Positions 45,586-54,711 of a stretch of 64,000 nt of DNA are shown here, piece by piece. Positions within the stretch are counted from its first letter, which is position 1, and each line of letters opens with the position of its first letter. The notes beneath the pieces are model-generated. The model was not told the origin of the DNA and searched no databases. It saw only the letters and a program-made list of their open reading frames with translations. Origin of the DNA: Agaribacterium haliotis (GTDB lineage Bacteria > Pseudomonadota > Gammaproteobacteria > Pseudomonadales > Cellvibrionaceae); NCBI RefSeq assembly GCF_002312815.1, contig NZ_NKQJ01000007.1:62001-126000 (forward strand). Reading direction: 5' to 3'. A program made the translations under genes and the position numbers.

Positions 45586-45596
45586 AGCAGGCTGAA

Positions 45597-45962
45597 TTAT
45601 TTCTTCTTGCAACGTATGGATGACGCCTGATCATTCCAGTAGGTCCAGCCCCAAAAGCTATGAATCATACCTACATTGGTCAAATTGAATGTTCCTTCAC
45701 CGAAGGTACGATATTTACCACCGTAATTATCATGCTGAAATATAGCCAGGAGATAGCCTTCAGCAATTTTAACCGATGACGCCTCATCGTTAAAATTCAA
45801 CGAGCTCAAGCTAGAAACATTTTCTCCACCCTCAAAGCTGTGTACTGTGCCACCGCCATTAGTGTGCTGGTAAATCCAGCATCCATCCTCAGCCAATGCT
45901 GCGTTAGCCATAAACAATGTGCCAGCTGTAGTAATTACCGCCAAAATTTTCTTCATGTTCAT
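45597..45962 (-). CDS. Exported beta/gamma-crystallin-like protein
   Basis: 121 residues from ATG 45960-45962, with AGGGA upstream; the longer frame to 46097 is not used. Clear Sec signal peptide (MKKILAVITTAGTLFMANAALA). The mature part has two Greek-key-like repeats: WIYQHTNGGGTVHSFEGGENVSSLSSLNFNDEASSVKI and AIFQHDNYGGKYRTFGEG...SFWGWTYWNDQASSIRC. The NDEASSVK/NDQASSIR motifs are the calcium-binding N/D-x-x-S-S type. Such small secreted crystallins, also labelled peptidase inhibitor I36, are stress or surface proteins. Two Cys may form a disulfide. Confidence 0.87.
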   Translation of the reverse strand: MNMKKILAVITTAGTLFMANAALAEDGCWIYQHTNGGGTVHSFEGGENVSSLSSLNFNDEASSVKIAEGYLLAIFQHDNYGGKYRTFGEGTFNLTNVGMIHSFWGWTYWNDQASSIRCKKK

Positions 45963-46170
45963 AAGTCTAGATCCCTGATAATTTGGTTTATAGGTAAATG
46001 CGTTCACACATTCAACAAGGCGTAGATTAACAATGAAATGTGGATGAATTGTGGTGAGCGAGCAGGCGGCATGAAAACTTGTCCATGCCCAGATCACAAG
46101 GGTATAGTCCGATCAATTTTTTCATATAGCCAATATTAAAATCGACCTGTTCGGGCCATGGAGTTACACA

Positions 46171-47082
46171 ATGTTCATACGAAAGCGGCTTTGGCCTCTG
46201 ATCATAATTGCAGTAATTTCTGTTGGGCTTGCTGCCTGGGCAGTGCTCTTAGGTGACAGCCAAAAGCTTGAGCTCACCGCCGATCCTGTGCTTAAAGAGC
46301 CGTCGCCTCGAGTTCCCGCAAGTATGCAAAATCGTGTCAGTTCAACTTCAGTACCCAGTAGGGGCAACGCCGCCGGCGAAAATCCAGGAGCGAACGCCGA
46401 GTTACACGCTCTTACAGAAGAAAGCTATGAACATTTTGTCGATGAGCTGCTGGCGCTCGAGCAGAAGTTTTTCGATTCTCTCAGCAAAGAACAGCTTGAT
46501 GAACTGTTCAACTGGGGAGGCCCTGCCGCGCTTGCTGGTTCACACCGGCACATTGTTTACCGGAACTACGATAATGAAACGCTGACCCTCCTGTCTGACA
46601 GCAATGACTATATCGCCAGCCATCTGTTGGTCGATCGCTACCTGCAATCGCTGGCTCCCGAGCACCTGGACAACGCAGAAAGTCTGGCAATTCGCATGGC
46701 CGTAAACAGTGATATTTCGTCACTGAAAAAACTCGCCGATATCAATAGAAAGAAGTACAACAACCTCCAATCTTTCGGCGAACACGACAAGGCAAAGCGC
46801 TTTAGAGTTGAAAGTTTGGCTTGGGAGCTGGTGTTTCTAACGAGATCTGGCGAAGAATTGGGGCCGGAGTTTGAGTTACTTATGCAAAACGAAGGTGATT
46901 ACACCCAAATCAGCGAGCGAGCTGACCAACTCTACCAAGTTCTCGAAGGCGAACGACAAACAGCTGGCCTTGGCGCTTTTAACAACCTGCGTCCCGATTA
47001 TATTGATCTTTATATGGATCAATTAGAAAGACTGGAAAATAACATCGTTGTTTCTGAATTCATTGATATTGGCACTGACTAA
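46171..47082 (+). CDS. Membrane-anchored protein of unknown function upstream of two-component system
   Basis: 303 residues. One N-terminal membrane helix (RLWPLIIIAVISVGLAAWAVLL) with the rest outside the cytoplasm. The soluble part is mainly helical (EESYEHFVDELLALEQKFFDSLSKEQLDELF...; SLAIRMAVNSDISSLKKLADINRKKY). I do not recognise the family. It is 60 bases upstream of the histidine kinase on the same strand and may be cotranscribed, so it could be an accessory sensor for that kinase. That is inference from position only. Confidence 0.7.
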   Translation: MFIRKRLWPLIIIAVISVGLAAWAVLLGDSQKLELTADPVLKEPSPRVPASMQNRVSSTSVPSRGNAAGENPGANAELHALTEESYEHFVDELLALEQKFFDSLSKEQLDELFNWGGPAALAGSHRHIVYRNYDNETLTLLSDSNDYIASHLLVDRYLQSLAPEHLDNAESLAIRMAVNSDISSLKKLADINRKKYNNLQSFGEHDKAKRFRVESLAWELVFLTRSGEELGPEFELLMQNEGDYTQISERADQLYQVLEGERQTAGLGAFNNLRPDYIDLYMDQLERLENNIVVSEFIDIGTD

Positions 47083-47142
47083 GCCGCTCCTGTAAATCGG
47101 CTCAATAGCATCGAGTAAAACTTAATACCAGGCACCTCAGTT

Positions 47143-48747
47143 ATGAGCAGCAAACCAAGTCATACAGATTCCCAGCTGATGCCCTCGAATGGGCGCCTGC
47201 CCCCGCTAGGCGCAACGCCCACACCGAGTAGTTCGATTGGCTCCGAACTATTTCGCAAGGTGTTTTCCCTATATGTAGTGATCGCTTTGTTAACAACCAC
47301 TCTTCACATGTGGATTGAATTTAAAAATACCAAAAACGATGTGCAGCACGAGTTAAAAATCATTAGTGAGTCAATCGCACCGGGTATTGCTAAGGCGCTC
47401 TGGGATTTTCACGATGAGCAGATTTTGTCCATCGTTCAGGGGACCCTCAGCCATCCGTCGATTATTGCTACCAGGGTTCAAAATGAATATGGTGACGACG
47501 TGTATTTTCGTGCCAGCGACGAGGCCGATCTCTATCAGATACAAAACATGCAACGCACAGGTATCTGGGGAAACAGGATATACGAATACAGCTTAAATCT
47601 TGAATACAATAACTTTGGTCGTACTGAAAGCACAGGCAGGCTTACAGTGTATTCAGGGCGGGAAGTGGTCTGGTCCCGCATACAGCTTGGTTTCACTCTT
47701 ATCTTGATTAACTCCCTGTTTAAGAGCCTTGTGCTTTGGGCTTTGTTTATCTTTATTGCCAGAAAAACATTAACCAAGCCAATGAATTCGCTTACCAGCT
47801 TAATTCATCGGGTGAGGGATGAAGGGCTTTTTGCAAGTGTCTCGGAAAGTATCAAGGCGCGACCAGGAAATGAGCTCGACCTGCTTGAAGCAGCATTTAT
47901 TGCCATGAAAGAAGAGCTCAAACAGCAGCAAAAGAAGCTGAGAATCCACAATGATCAGCTAGAGGCAACTGTCGCCAAGCGCACTCAGTCCCTACGTGAG
48001 GCCTATAAAACTCTGGAAGAAACAAGAAAAAGTGAAGCCTCTGTACTCGAGAGAAAGAGGCGCTTTATGTCCGACATCTCACACGAACTTCGCACGCCAC
48101 TGGCCGTACTCCGGCTTCAGGTTGAGGTGATGGAAAGCGGCATTGGCGATATCCCGGATCACTGCTCCAAACTACAGAGAAAAGTCAGTCAGATGGAGCG
48201 AATAATCGGCGATCTGTCCACTCTCGCACAAGCCGATTGCAATGAACTTCAATTTAGTTTTGAAAAAAACTGCCTGCATAGTTTGCTCGTCGAGATCTAT
48301 CAAAGCTATCAAGCGCTTGCCGTAAAATCCAGCATCGCGCTCAATGCAGATTTTTCAGCCATGCAGGGCTTACAAATTAACTCAGACATTGAGCGATTGC
48401 GCCAGGTATTTAACAACCTGCTAAATAACGCCGTAAAATACACTGACTCACCAGGCGAGATTCTGCTAGGCGCCAAACTAAGCTCTGGAAATGCGGTTAT
48501 TACGATAGATAATTCCGGGCCTGGCGTATCTGATTCAGCGCTGCCAAGGTTATTCGAGCGCATGTATAGAGAAGACGGTTCTCGAAGCAGGGATACCGGC
48601 GGAGCAGGGCTTGGATTAAGCATATGCAAAAGTTTGGTTGAAGCCCATCGGGGTGAAATTTCAGCTACACACAGTAAGTTGGGTGGTTTGAAAGTGGTGG
48701 TTACGCTACCTGTTATGAACAGGATTGAGTTAGGAGAAGGTCTGTGA
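47143..48747 (+). CDS. Sensor histidine kinase
   Basis: 534 residues. Cytosolic leader of about 35, TM1 (VFSLYVVIALLTTTLHMWI), periplasmic domain (about 60-180, with SESIAPGIAKALWDFHDEQI as in several sensor kinases), TM2 (LILINSLFKSLVLWALFIFIA), HAMP, a coiled coil (KEELKQQQKKLRIHNDQLEATVAKRTQSL), HisKA with phosphorylated His314 in SDISHELRTPL, and HATPase with NNLLNNAVKYT, DNSGPGVSD and GGAGLGLSICKSLV. It overlaps the response regulator start by 4 bases (GTGA). The signal is unknown; the periplasmic domain points to an envelope cue. Confidence 0.92.
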   Translation: MSSKPSHTDSQLMPSNGRLPPLGATPTPSSSIGSELFRKVFSLYVVIALLTTTLHMWIEFKNTKNDVQHELKIISESIAPGIAKALWDFHDEQILSIVQGTLSHPSIIATRVQNEYGDDVYFRASDEADLYQIQNMQRTGIWGNRIYEYSLNLEYNNFGRTESTGRLTVYSGREVVWSRIQLGFTLILINSLFKSLVLWALFIFIARKTLTKPMNSLTSLIHRVRDEGLFASVSESIKARPGNELDLLEAAFIAMKEELKQQQKKLRIHNDQLEATVAKRTQSLREAYKTLEETRKSEASVLERKRRFMSDISHELRTPLAVLRLQVEVMESGIGDIPDHCSKLQRKVSQMERIIGDLSTLAQADCNELQFSFEKNCLHSLLVEIYQSYQALAVKSSIALNADFSAMQGLQINSDIERLRQVFNNLLNNAVKYTDSPGEILLGAKLSSGNAVITIDNSGPGVSDSALPRLFERMYREDGSRSRDTGGAGLGLSICKSLVEAHRGEISATHSKLGGLKVVVTLPVMNRIELGEGL

Positions 48748-49445
48748 TTCAGGTATTAATTGTTGAAGATGAGGTCGAGCTCGGCCAGCTTCTTAAGCAA
48801 CTTATTGAATGTTCAGGCATGCAGGCTCACGTGTTGCACAGGGGGGATACAGCCCTGCGCTGGATCAAAGACAATGAGCCTGACATTATAATTCTGGATC
48901 TTATGCTGCCGGGCCTCGGCGGCGCCGATATATGCCGTGCGGTTCGTCAATTTTCAGATGTGCCTATTATAATGGCCACCGCCAAGGTTGAAGAGTTCGA
49001 TCGGCTCTCAGGCTTTGAGTTAGGCGCCAATGACTATGTTTGCAAGCCATATAGTTCAAAGGAGGTAATCGCCCGAATCCAGAATCTGGTGCGGCTTTGT
49101 TATCCCGAAACACGGGAGCCTTGCAGCGGCCTCAGTCTTGATAAACACAAACTGGAGGTATCAACGTCAACCGGAACGCTCTCACTTACAGCAGTTGAAT
49201 TTCGCTTGCTTTCTCTTCTAAAGAAACACCCAAAGCGCGTATATTCACGAGAACAAATACTTTGCTTGATTTACGATGACGATAAAGATGTTTCTGATCG
49301 TGCCGTTGACAGCCTAATAAAAAACATTCGTAAAAAGCTGAAAAAGCTAAACCAAAACCACAATTACATTCGATCTGTTTATGGCGCAGGGTACCAGTTT
49401 GAACTCCCATCTGAGAACGGTGTATCAATGACCCAGGTACAGTAA
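48744..49445 (+). CDS. OmpR-family response regulator
   Basis: 233 residues starting with GTG 48744 inside the end of the kinase gene. Receiver domain with acidic pair in VEDEVE, phosphorylated Asp52 in IILDLMLPG, Thr in IMATAK and Lys in DYVCKPYSS. C-terminal winged helix (LSLTAVEFRLLSLLKKHPKRVYSREQIL, VDSLIKNIRKKLKK, IRSVYGAGYQFEL). It is the cognate regulator of the upstream kinase. Targets are not visible. Its last codons lie in a 14-bp tandem duplication. Confidence 0.94.
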   Translation: MIQVLIVEDEVELGQLLKQLIECSGMQAHVLHRGDTALRWIKDNEPDIIILDLMLPGLGGADICRAVRQFSDVPIIMATAKVEEFDRLSGFELGANDYVCKPYSSKEVIARIQNLVRLCYPETREPCSGLSLDKHKLEVSTSTGTLSLTAVEFRLLSLLKKHPKRVYSREQILCLIYDDDKDVSDRAVDSLIKNIRKKLKKLNQNHNYIRSVYGAGYQFELPSENGVSMTQVQ

Positions 49446-49458
49446 CCCAGGCACAGTA
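49431..49458. repeat. 14-bp tandem duplication over the regulator stop
   Basis: ACCCAGGTACAGTA is followed directly by ACCCAGGCACAGTA. The first unit ends in the TAA stop, so the duplication leaves the protein unchanged but adds a relic of the coding end downstream. Confidence 0.8.
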
Positions 49459-49526
49459 ACAGCTGCACTAAGGGCTCGTTGTATTTAAAGTGCGCCCGGG
49501 TAAAACCTTTTAAACAGCGAAAGCAA

Positions 49527-50297
49527 TCAATTGTTTGCGTGATTCAGCTCTCTGGTGAGCTCCTGGTACCGTCCGCTTCGCTTAAGCTCTTTCAGCCCTT
49601 CGTTAAACCACAGCACAATGTTATTTGCATTTTTACTTTTTTTTGACACCAGTAGCACCAAAGGCCCTTCAAATAGCGGCTTATTATGGAAAACGATTTG
49701 TGCTCGCTGCTGCTTGGTAAAATTCTTTTCTAACGCTTCCAGCCCTGCCTCAATGGTAATTGGAAACAGGTCAATACGGCCGTGAAGCAGTTTTTTCATA
49801 TTTAGCAGGTCTTTTGGTACCCGGGCAATACGGTAATTGCCAGAGCGTTCAGCGCGCTCGAGCTCCGGGCCGTAATAGAGATCGCCTGTCACACCAATGC
49901 GAAAACGATGCAAATCTGAAAATTCAGCCCAGCTGAACTTAAGCTGCTTGCGGTGAAAAAATACTATGGTTTCATGAAATATTGGGTCGGAAAATAGGAA
50001 GTCGGATTTACGCTCATCCGTCGGCGTCCAGCCACCACTGATATCCCACTCGCCAGCCTTTACTAGCTCAAGGCTTCGTGAGGTAGGGAAAAAACCAAAT
50101 TCCACCTCTACCCCCTGGGTGGCAAATGCCTCTTGAATTAAGTGGTTCATTAACCCAAGGTTTGGTAATTCTGTTGAGCTAAATGGCGCCCACTGCTCGC
50201 CCGCCACTTTGATTATCTGAGCCACTGCGACCCTGGGTACAGTGAGAACCAAGAGCAATAAAAAAAGAACATTTAAACTCAGTTTCGCCTGGCGCAT
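49527..50297 (-). CDS. Periplasmic solute-binding protein (SBP family 3-like)
   Basis: 256 residues. Signal peptide (LNVLFLLLLVLTVPRVAVA) followed by the bacterial extracellular solute-binding family 3 fold: IKVAGEQWAPFSSTELPNLGLMNHLIQEAF, then VEFGFFPTSRSLELVKAGEWDISGGW and FLFSDPIFHETIVFFHRK. No ABC permease or ATPase is nearby, so it is one of the orphan amino-acid-like binding proteins common in marine gammaproteobacteria, perhaps serving a sensor. It lies convergent with the two-component system, which makes functional linkage possible but unproven. Confidence 0.87.
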   Translation of the reverse strand: MRQAKLSLNVLFLLLLVLTVPRVAVAQIIKVAGEQWAPFSSTELPNLGLMNHLIQEAFATQGVEVEFGFFPTSRSLELVKAGEWDISGGWTPTDERKSDFLFSDPIFHETIVFFHRKQLKFSWAEFSDLHRFRIGVTGDLYYGPELERAERSGNYRIARVPKDLLNMKKLLHGRIDLFPITIEAGLEALEKNFTKQQRAQIVFHNKPLFEGPLVLLVSKKSKNANNIVLWFNEGLKELKRSGRYQELTRELNHANN

Positions 50298-50661
50298 GCA
50301 TTGCCTCGCAAGCTTATATTCTATTTGTTACGAGCGCAGTATTATACCGCCGACCTAAAAGTTCCTATAGCAATTTTCTTGGCGTCGATTCCCAAGTCAT
50401 TAATAGCTTGGTTATTTTTATTTCGGCTTTCAATTTCCCCAGAAAAGCCCTAGTCATCGGCGCCTAGTGTTCAGGAAATTAACCTTTAAGCAAGGTAGTG
50501 TTGAGACCGGTTATGGCAATAACTGGAACGCTTATCTGATTGTCAGCGCGTATTTCTAAGCCTACAGTCCTATTATTTTTTTGTCTTTTTAGCGGCACTT
50601 ATGGTGCCGCTCGCGGTCAGAGTACATACAGTTAGCTCGAAAAAAGTTTAGGTGGATGCTT
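50298..50661. other. Intergenic region
   Basis: 364 bases between divergent genes. It holds a hairpin AGCGGCAC/GTGCCGCT (50591-50611), preceded by a T-run, and otherwise promoter-like AT-rich sequence. No gene seen. Confidence 0.4.
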
Positions 50662-51201
50662 ATGTCTAAGCGCGTTTTAGTCTCCGTTATTGCTGCTTTG
50701 TTATTCGCTCAGGCGAGCAATGCCCATATCTATAAAATTACTGATGAACAAGGCAATACTCGCTTTAGCGATGTCGCCCCAGCCAATGCAGAAAGTGTCG
50801 AGCTGAAGCAGACCAATGTTGTCGACCCTGTAGCTATCCCCGAGCCTAAGCCTAGCCCCTCACCTGTTGCTGCAGCGCCTGCCCCGCAGCTAAACATTAA
50901 ATCGCCGGTGGATGGTGCGCATTTTAGCCCCCAGATCTCGAGCATCGTGTTTGAGTGGAGTAGCAATGTAGGCCCTGAGCAAGTAGCTTGGGTGCAGTTG
51001 TGGATGGGAGATAAGATTGTCGGCGAATACGCCTATGGTGAGGCAGTAGAGCTCGGTTTAACTGCCCAGCACCGCGGTAGAAGGCAGTTCCATATTCACC
51101 TGCTCGATGCCAAGCGCAGGGATATCGTATTTAGCGAGGCGGTAACTTTACAGATTGTCAGACCACAAACCGGTAAAGCGCTGCGTCCGATACCTCATTA
51201 A
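50662..51201 (+). CDS. DUF4124 domain protein
   Basis: 179 residues from ATG 50662, which has AGGTGG 6 bases upstream; an ATG at 50656 overlaps that site and is less likely. Signal peptide (VLVSVIAALLFAQASNA) then the DUF4124 domain (HIYKITDEQGNTRFSDVAPANAESVEL), a short Pro-rich linker (EPKPSPSPVAAAPAPQ), and a C-terminal beta domain (FEWSSNVGPEQVAWVQLWMGDK...GRRQFHIHLLDAKRR). DUF4124 proteins are small envelope proteins of unknown role that often bind peptidoglycan-related or periplasmic partners. Confidence 0.87.
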   Translation: MSKRVLVSVIAALLFAQASNAHIYKITDEQGNTRFSDVAPANAESVELKQTNVVDPVAIPEPKPSPSPVAAAPAPQLNIKSPVDGAHFSPQISSIVFEWSSNVGPEQVAWVQLWMGDKIVGEYAYGEAVELGLTAQHRGRRQFHIHLLDAKRRDIVFSEAVTLQIVRPQTGKALRPIPH

Positions 51202-51246
51202 GCTTTAGAAAGCCGAAGCCCAGCAATGGGTTTCGGTGATTCCCCT

Positions 51247-52764
51247 TTAGAGCTGCCCTTCCGGTAGCAGCCTGAAAAACCTGAGTTTCATTCGAGTCCA
51301 GCGTGTCGTGCCGGGCTCTTTGTTGTAACTGAGCTCTTTGCCAGCCTCTATGCTGTGCCACTCGATCTTATCTTTTTCGTTGAGTTTGAGTTCGTATACC
51401 AGCTGCAAGAGCGCTTCATCGTCGGCTATTAACAACTCTTCCGCCAAGCCTTTGGATTCGATGCTCACGCCCAGCTCGGTATTGATATTAATCGAGCGCG
51501 GGTCGAAGTTGAGTGAACCGGCGAAGACCAGTTTTTTATCGATGATGACAAGTTTGGTGTGTAGGGTAGTTGTGTGTGAGGACGGATCTGCCAGGCCGGG
51601 CTGTAAGGTCGTTGCGGCATCGGGCCGAGCTTCGTAGAGCTCAACACCGAGTTCTAATAAATCTTTGCGATAGGAGCTGTAGGCCGCATGCACTGGCATA
51701 TGGTTATTTGAACGCAGCGAGTTGGTCAGCACCCGAACTTTCAGCCCCTTGTTTATCAGACTCTGGATAAACTCCATGCCTTCATCACCCGGAATAAAAT
51801 AGGGGGTGATAACAATGATTTCTTGCTCTGCCTGGGCCATCAGCTCGGTCAGGCCCATAATCATATGTTTTTCGCGCTCAGTGCTCGGCCGGTCGAGTTT
51901 TTCCGGGCTCTCTGTCATTTGTTGAATAAGTGCGCGGTAGCTCTTTTGTTCTATTAGTTCATCGAGTTTTAGTAATGCAGCCTCCTGACTCATATTGCCG
52001 CTATCTAGTTCGGCGATTTTTTGTTCTGCAAGTTTGAGTGCTTTTTCGCTAGGGCTGGTACCAAGCTTGTCTATCGGCAGTGCCTTGTGGAAATTCCAGT
52101 AATGGTCGAAGCTCTGGGCGAGCTCAGTGCTAATAGCACCGTGCATTAACAGGTCGACATCAAAAAACTCACCGCTGCTTTTTAAGCTGTAGTATTCTGC
52201 GGCGATATTACGCCCGCCGATAATGCTGAAACTGCCGTCAACAATGAAGGACTTGTTGTGCATGCGCCTGTTTGCATGCTCAAAGTCGGAGAGAAAGTTC
52301 AGGCTGTGTACGCCTTGCCGGGGCAGTGGGTTAAACAATCGGATCTCAATATTCGGGTGCTGGTTTAGGTACCACAGGTCGGCATCATTGGCGCTGGTGA
52401 AAATATCATCGAGCAAAAAGCGAATGCGTACTCCTCGGTCGGCCGCTTGAATCAGTTTTTTTGATACAAGTGCGCCCACCTCATCATCTTTCATTAAGAA
52501 ATACTGCATGTCGATGCTGTGCTCCGCGGCATCAATCAGGGCAATGCGAATGGCGAGGGCGGGGTGGCCTTCGTCGATCAAGTGAACTTCTGAATAGCCC
52601 GGGTTCTCCTGGGCCCAGTTTTTGCTGTATTCGGCGAGCGGGCTGCCGGCCTGTGGCGGCAGGCTATAACTCTGTGTTTTCTCAACATCAAAGTTGACAC
52701 TGGCGCAGGCGTACAAGAGGCTGAGGCAAAGGCTGCTCAATACAGCTTGGAATAGGGGCTTCAT
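51247..52764 (-). CDS. Phospholipase D-family lipoprotein (ClsC-like cardiolipin synthase)
   Basis: 505 residues. Lipobox LYAC near residue 19, then a two-HKD phospholipase D fold: first motif HNKSFIVDGSFSIIGGRN, second HTKLVIIDKKLVFAGSLN. Related to YmdC/ClsC, which makes cardiolipin with phosphatidylethanolamine as donor. A ymdB-like partner is not present nearby. Lipid anchoring suggests action at the periplasmic face. It lies convergent with the DUF4124 gene with a gap of about 45 bases. Confidence 0.9.
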   Translation of the reverse strand: MKPLFQAVLSSLCLSLLYACASVNFDVEKTQSYSLPPQAGSPLAEYSKNWAQENPGYSEVHLIDEGHPALAIRIALIDAAEHSIDMQYFLMKDDEVGALVSKKLIQAADRGVRIRFLLDDIFTSANDADLWYLNQHPNIEIRLFNPLPRQGVHSLNFLSDFEHANRRMHNKSFIVDGSFSIIGGRNIAAEYYSLKSSGEFFDVDLLMHGAISTELAQSFDHYWNFHKALPIDKLGTSPSEKALKLAEQKIAELDSGNMSQEAALLKLDELIEQKSYRALIQQMTESPEKLDRPSTEREKHMIMGLTELMAQAEQEIIVITPYFIPGDEGMEFIQSLINKGLKVRVLTNSLRSNNHMPVHAAYSSYRKDLLELGVELYEARPDAATTLQPGLADPSSHTTTLHTKLVIIDKKLVFAGSLNFDPRSININTELGVSIESKGLAEELLIADDEALLQLVYELKLNEKDKIEWHSIEAGKELSYNKEPGTTRWTRMKLRFFRLLPEGQL

Positions 52765-52933
52765 AAATGTGGAGGCTGGTTTAAGGTTTTCTGTACATAC
52801 TCTATCTTTAATGCCGGTCAGATGATAGCGTTATACGATGGTTTGAATTGGCTGAACGCCGCATAGATTGGTGCCTTTGTCAGCCACCGTGATTGCTAAT
52901 TATTTAACCTAAGCTGGTACATAGGATAAAACA

Positions 52934-54655
52934 ATGAGACTGATATTTACTGCATTGGCGCTACTACTCGCCGCATGCGCACCAAAAGATGTGCCGGTGG
53001 CGGTTGAGGAAGTTCAAGCTGTAAACGCAGCCGACAGCATTTACCTGAACGGAAAAATCTACACGGTCGACACTGCCCAGCCCTGGGTCGAAGCGCTCGC
53101 GATTAAAGACGGTAAGTTTGTCGAGCTCGGCTCGAGTGAGGCGGTGCTTAAGCTCAAAGGCGAGAGCACTGAAGTTGTCGACCTGAACGGTGCTTTTGTT
53201 ATGCCCGGTATTATCGATGAGCACATCCATCCTGATATGGGGGCCGATAACTACCTGAACTTGTTTGTTTCTGCGACGGACAGCTGGGACGAGATCACTC
53301 AGAAAATTCGCAGTTTCCGCGAGGCCAACCCAGACAAGAAGTGGCTTTATGGCGGCACTCTAAACTGGTTGGCCGATAATAACGGTCTGATTTCGGGATC
53401 AGATAAGCCTTCGAATAAAAGTGTGCTCGACGAAATCGTGGCCGACCGACCAATAGCGCTCTGGGATCAAGGTGCTCATGCCATGCTTCTGAACAGTATG
53501 GCTTTAAAAGAGCTTGGTATTGTTAAGGGGGCTGTTCCTCCTCCTGGCGGAATCTTTGTTACCGATGAAAGCGGTGAGCCGACGGGTGTAATTCGTGAAA
53601 CCGCGGCAACCATGGTGCTAAATGCCCTGGATAATTACCCAGATGAGTTATGGACTGAAAAGGGCATGAAGGCCTTTTTAAATGAGATGCTGTCTTACGG
53701 TGTAACCGGTATGAACGATGCCTACGGCACCAAGAAAAACCTTGAGGCCTATACCCTGATCGAGAAGCAGGGCCAGTTAAATCAGTGGATGCATGTGAGC
53801 ATGGCAACTCCTCTTGAATTTGCCGATGCTGAGCAACGAGCTGCGGCGGACGAGCTGATTCGCAGTGTCGGTAAATATCGCAGCCATTACATTCGCCCGA
53901 ATGGTATTAAATATATTATGGATGGTTCAGCCGCGGGCCAAACTGCGGCGATGCTTGACCCTTTCCACGGTACCAGCCATCGCGGTGATCTGCGCTACAA
54001 GTTTGATGATGTGAAAGCCGATATGGCCAAGTACGCGCCGCTTGGTTTTGGTATGAAGGTTCATGGCATCGGTGACCGGGCTATTCGCGGTACCCTCGAT
54101 ATATACAGTCAGATCCCCAAAGGTTCGTTTGGTACCCCACACTCGGTAGCTCACGGTACCTTTATCGCCCCGGAAGATGTTAAACGTTTCGCTGAATATG
54201 GCGCAGTTTACGAAGCCTCTCCGGCCCTGTGGTTCCCGAATGATGGTGTGGATGTGATTCGCAAAGATATTGGCGATCGCACCGAAAACTCATGGCCGAT
54301 CCAGCCATTAGTTGACGCCAATGCTTTGGTTTCTTATGGCTCTGACTGGACCGTTTCACTCACGCCGAGCCCGTGGCCCGGACTTGAATCGATGATTACC
54401 CGTGAAGTTGCCGGGGGTGGTGAGGAGAAGTTTATTCCTGCCTTTGCAGTTAGTCTCGAAACTGCCATTCAGATTTTTACTCTCAATGGTGCTAAAGCGA
54501 TGGGCATTGCTGAGCAGACCGGTTCAATCAAAGTCGGAAAACAAGCCGACATGATCGTACTGAACCAGAACCTGTTTGAAGTGGATGTTTACGATTTGCA
54601 CAAAACTGAAGTTGTCAGCACTGTCTTTAACGGTAAAGAAGTCTTTAAACGTTAA
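52934..54655 (+). CDS. YtcJ-like amidohydrolase lipoprotein
   Basis: 573 residues. Lipobox LAAC (Cys near residue 15). Amidohydrolase 3 fold: SIYLNGKIYTVDTAQPWVEALAIKDGKFVELG at the N-terminus, metal motif GIIDEHIHPDMG, then YIMDGSAAGQTAAMLDPF, MKVHGIGDRAIRGTLD, and the late Asp of VSYGSDWTVSLTPSPWP. C-terminal SIKVGKQADMIVLNQNLFEVDVYDLHKTEV. Close relative of the Tat-exported enzyme at 56502, with which it shares order and motifs, so the two are ancient paralogues. Exact substrate unknown; exported members are often linked to hydrolysis of cyclic or acylated amides. Confidence 0.9.
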   Translation: MRLIFTALALLLAACAPKDVPVAVEEVQAVNAADSIYLNGKIYTVDTAQPWVEALAIKDGKFVELGSSEAVLKLKGESTEVVDLNGAFVMPGIIDEHIHPDMGADNYLNLFVSATDSWDEITQKIRSFREANPDKKWLYGGTLNWLADNNGLISGSDKPSNKSVLDEIVADRPIALWDQGAHAMLLNSMALKELGIVKGAVPPPGGIFVTDESGEPTGVIRETAATMVLNALDNYPDELWTEKGMKAFLNEMLSYGVTGMNDAYGTKKNLEAYTLIEKQGQLNQWMHVSMATPLEFADAEQRAAADELIRSVGKYRSHYIRPNGIKYIMDGSAAGQTAAMLDPFHGTSHRGDLRYKFDDVKADMAKYAPLGFGMKVHGIGDRAIRGTLDIYSQIPKGSFGTPHSVAHGTFIAPEDVKRFAEYGAVYEASPALWFPNDGVDVIRKDIGDRTENSWPIQPLVDANALVSYGSDWTVSLTPSPWPGLESMITREVAGGGEEKFIPAFAVSLETAIQIFTLNGAKAMGIAEQTGSIKVGKQADMIVLNQNLFEVDVYDLHKTEVVSTVFNGKEVFKR

Positions 54656-54711
54656 TCGTGCGCAAGTCGGCCTGCTCCTGCGGCCTGACTTAACACCCCG
54701 GAGATTCAATC

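Larger units (their letters stand above)
44849..45596. other. Long intergenic region with small repeats
   Basis: 748 bases without a gene I can support. It contains a hairpin CCCAGGC/GCCTGGG at 44976-44995, a duplicated TTGCATCGCAACTGCACC near 45191-45227, an AT-rich stretch near 45325-45370, an 11-bp tandem repeat GTTAGATGGGM at about 45522-45560, and a 9-bp stem at 45563-45585. Confidence 0.5.

Noticed and set aside
50591-50611. Terminator after the solute-binding protein or before DUF4124
   Set aside because: The hairpin is preceded, not followed, by the T-run on the + strand, and lies upstream of both flanking genes.
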